Part shown: positions 62,369 to 64,000 of the stretch, piece after piece | Position numbering within the stretch: the stretch's first letter is position 1 | Layout of the letters: every line of letters starts with the position of its first letter | From: an uncultured Phocaeicola sp. | Lineage (GTDB): Bacteria > Bacteroidota > Bacteroidia > Bacteroidales > Bacteroidaceae | Assembly (NCBI GenBank): GCA_944320845.1 | Contig: CALUJA010000011.1 | Coordinates: forward strand, 34,347-98,346 | Length of the DNA: 64,000 nucleotides | Direction of reading: 5' to 3' | Translations under genes and position numbers: made by a program | The notes under the pieces: model-generated | The model's database searches: none | The model's input: the letters and a program-made list of their open reading frames with translations, nothing else | What the model was told of the DNA's origin: nothing

Positions 62369-63043
62369 TTATTTTAAGTTGTTGTTTATAAACTGGTTCT
62401 TGATTCTCTGTACTGTTGAAATGCCAAGTCCTTGAAGTCTGGCTATATTTCTAATACTATAGCCTTTCTTCAACAGCTGTATTGTTTCCTTGTACTCATC
62501 CCTCAACTTCTCTTCGGATTTGATGCTTCCTTTCTTTCTTCCCAACCTTCCTCCGTTAGCGATATAGTTGGCTCTTCCACTGTTCAAGCGGTATTGGATA
62601 TTGCTTCTCTCAATATTCGCCATTTCAGCCAGAACTGTAACCATAATGCTTGCTATGGGGTTTACTTTCCCATCGGCTTGTAAGGTGTATAATCCCAAGT
62701 TCTGGATATATACCGATACCTTGGCTTCATGTAGTATCTCCAAAGAACGAAGTACTTGTAATGTACTTCTTCCCAATCTGCTCAATTCTGACAAAAGCAG
62801 GAAATCCACAGATTCTTTGGTACAATATTCCAGGCATTTTGTGAGAACCTGCCTTTCTTCGATTCTTTTTGCACCTGAAATATGCTCCTCGTAGATTTTC
62901 ACGATTTCTATGTTTTGCGATTTTGCATAGTTTTCTAAGTCCTTGATTTGCCGCCCTGTGTCCTGTCGGTCATTCGTAGAACTGACACGGGCATAGATAA
63001 CCGCTTTCTTTATTTCATCTGTTGCTTTCATTTTTGTTTCCAT
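62369..63043 (-). CDS. Serine recombinase (resolvase/invertase family)
   Basis: A 224-residue small serine recombinase. The nucleophile is S21 in VIYARVSSTNDRQD, then LLSELSRLGRSTLQV with the catalytic arginines, the long E helix and a C-terminal HTH (IRNIARLQGLGISTVQRIKN). It resembles Mpi-type master invertases and resolvases that flip promoters or resolve dimers. No obvious crossover inverted repeat pair flanking a promoter is visible nearby, so its target may lie outside the window. A start at residue 5 (MKATDE) is possible. Confidence 0.9.
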   Translation of the reverse strand: METKMKATDEIKKAVIYARVSSTNDRQDTGRQIKDLENYAKSQNIEIVKIYEEHISGAKRIEERQVLTKCLEYCTKESVDFLLLSELSRLGRSTLQVLRSLEILHEAKVSVYIQNLGLYTLQADGKVNPIASIMVTVLAEMANIERSNIQYRLNSGRANYIANGGRLGRKKGSIKSEEKLRDEYKETIQLLKKGYSIRNIARLQGLGISTVQRIKNQFINNNLK

Positions 63044-63104
63044 TTTATTCTTTGATTAAAAACATAACACAAAGGAACGTGCCCAAATACCTTCCACAGA
63101 TTTA

Positions 63105-63132
63105 TTTGAACACATTCCTGGTTTGAACACAT
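63105..63132. repeat. Short direct repeat TTTGAACACAT
   Basis: An 11-bp sequence at 63105-63115 is repeated at 63122-63132, upstream of the serine recombinase start. The 17-bp spacing is about one and a half helical turns. A possible operator or recombinase half-site pair. Confidence 0.5.
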
Positions 63133-63153
63133 GACCGTTCCAGATGCATATCA

Positions 63154-63399
63154 TTATTCCAGAATAATTTTCACATCTTCATTAATTCTGCCTCCTATGG
63201 GATCACAGTCAAAGCACATTCCGAAATAGCATATATGTTCATTCAATTGCTTGTCACGATAGAAGTTATAAATCTCATTCTTGTCTGCGCCATAATTGAA
63301 CAGATTTTCGGTATCACCAAAATATCTTCCTTTCCTATCTTTGAATACAGGACGGTTCCAATCATCTATCGCTATGAATTGTAATATAAGTTTTTTCAT
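63154..63399 (-). CDS. Small uncharacterised protein
   Basis: An 81-residue protein with a polyvalent-protein-like look (IAIDDWNRPVFKDRKGRYFG, ICYFGMCFDCDPIGGRINED). I cannot name the family. It has a short hydrophobic start but no clear signal peptide. It precedes the recombinase by 110 bp. Its stop codon overlaps the ATTATTC/GAATAAT palindrome at about 63152-63167. Confidence 0.5.
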   Translation of the reverse strand: MKKLILQFIAIDDWNRPVFKDRKGRYFGDTENLFNYGADKNEIYNFYRDKQLNEHICYFGMCFDCDPIGGRINEDVKIILE

Positions 63400-63445
63400 T
63401 GTTGATTCTCCTATTATTTAGCCTGTTACACATAAAGGGAAAAGG

Positions 63446-63493
63446 CCGGGGAGACACCATCATATTTTTATCATTCGATGATTATCTCCCCGG
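63446..63493 (-). terminator. Terminator-like hairpin
   Basis: CCGGGGAGA pairs with TCTCCCCGG (9 bp) around a loop holding a smaller ATCAT/ATGAT hairpin; on the minus strand CCTTTTCCC follows. It lies past the stop of the partial gene at the right edge. Confidence 0.6.
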
Positions 63494-63508
63494 TCAGATT
63501 CCAAGTCG

Positions 63509-64000
63509 TCAAATTAATATTACCAAAGACCCTGCAACTTTTGAGGTCTTCATGTAGGATTCAAAATCGATATCAGGATGATCATTTTTGAACGCCTGCA
63601 AATCAAATGAGGTTCTTATTCCCGGTAGTTTTCTGGTAAGTCTCATGGTGTCTGTAAGCCAAGACTTGACATCCATTGCTTCCATTTCTGACAGGATATT
63701 TGATTTGAGAGCGCTGAGTTTTTCCTCTACTTTATTCTTTGTCTGGATCAGCTCTCTAATTTCCGCTTCTTGATTTCTGATTTCTTCCGGTATGCTGTAG
63801 GGATTATTGAACCGTTCTCCCCGAAGGTCGCAATCCAGCAGTTCTTTACATACATCTGAAGGGATCCGGTTCACAAAGATGATTTCCTTGATATGGTCAA
63901 ACGAACCGTCTTTCTTCATCTTATTGCGAAGCCGGATGACAAACAGCTTGTCTATCTTCGCTTTCCTGTTCATCAGCTCGAAGAAGAAGGCGTAAATACT
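63509..64000 (-). CDS. C-terminal part of a phage YqaJ-like nuclease or partner protein (partial)
   Basis: The frame is open to the right edge of the window, so the ATG at 63973 is probably internal. The visible 163 residues have a charged coiled-coil stretch (EEIRNQEAEIRELIQTKNKV) and a tail DVKSWLTDTMRLTRK...RTSFDLQAFKNDHPDIDF...KTSKVAGSLVI. That tail is typical of the C-terminus of phage proteins associated with YqaJ-type nucleases and single-strand annealing. The catalytic region would lie beyond the window. If the ATG were the true start, a 154-residue accessory protein is the alternative. Confidence 0.4.
   Translation of the reverse strand, partial: SIYAFFFELMNRKAKIDKLFVIRLRNKMKKDGSFDHIKEIIFVNRIPSDVCKELLDCDLRGERFNNPYSIPEEIRNQEAEIRELIQTKNKVEEKLSALKSNILSEMEAMDVKSWLTDTMRLTRKLPGIRTSFDLQAFKNDHPDIDFESYMKTSKVAGSLVILI

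Noticed and set aside
62369-63132. Invertible promoter controlled by the serine recombinase
   Set aside because: I found no flanking inverted crossover pair around a promoter near the gene; only a short direct repeat is present.

Overview
The window looks like a chromosome segment of an anaerobic gut Bacteroidaceae species (Bacteroides/Phocaeicola type). The evidence is repeated TAnnTTTG -7 promoter boxes a short way upstream of starts, Bacteroidetes families (DUF4251, DUF4136, DUF4988/BACON/LRR surface lipoproteins, VirE-N/BT4734-type primase), the rod-shape operon downstream of a purine gene, and a fused PiT-PhoU-like phosphate transporter. Family calls come from reading the translations; no search was run.

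Layout. 1-11.6 kb is ordinary core sequence: a transporter C-terminus, a GNAT acetyltransferase, a secreted M64 peptidase, an Lrp/AsnC regulator, folA-thyA, a YhcC radical SAM protein, an FprA flavodiiron protein, an MscS channel, a YrdC/YciO protein, msrA, a TPR protein and an SF1 helicase. 11.8-23.1 kb is a two-module phosphonate region. Module 1 (minus strand) encodes a DUF5690/MFS-type transporter, a glycine-oxidase-like FAD enzyme, ETF beta, a ferredoxin-fused ETF alpha and an OprP-like porin. Module 2 encodes a paralogous transporter, phosphonoacetaldehyde hydrolase (PhnX) and 2-aminoethylphosphonate transaminase (PhnW). A divergently transcribed HTH protein sits upstream of each module, and these two proteins are paralogues. 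I infer uptake and catabolism of 2-aminoethylphosphonate and perhaps N-substituted relatives, with ETF rather than oxygen as electron acceptor.

23.1-46.4 kb carries a 2-hydroxyacid-dehydrogenase-fold protein lacking its catalytic residues, queA, the operon purH(IMPCH domain only)-mreB-mreC-mreD-PBP2-rodA, a PiT phosphate transporter, a 1407-residue double activase of the 2-hydroxyacyl-CoA dehydratase type, yhhQ-queC-queF behind a preQ1-I-like leader, corA-nth, a small envelope-protein operon, and GNAT-queH. Five queuosine genes lie within 22 kb.

46.6-64 kb is a mobile element, probably a prophage or related integrative element, starting at tRNA-Ala(GGC) with a tyrosine recombinase just downstream and running off the right edge. 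It is more AT-rich near its left end. It carries a replication set (D5-like primase-helicase, SF2 helicase, BT4734-type primase), a radical SAM protein, a PD-(D/E)XK-like nuclease, a cytosine-methyltransferase-like protein, a serine recombinase, the end of what may be a YqaJ-like nuclease, and host-surface cargo (EcsC-like protein plus a DUF4988/BACON/BspA-LRR lipoprotein). It also holds three copies of a 64-70 bp intergenic repeat; two of them continue into a second conserved block and a terminator, as small RNA genes might.
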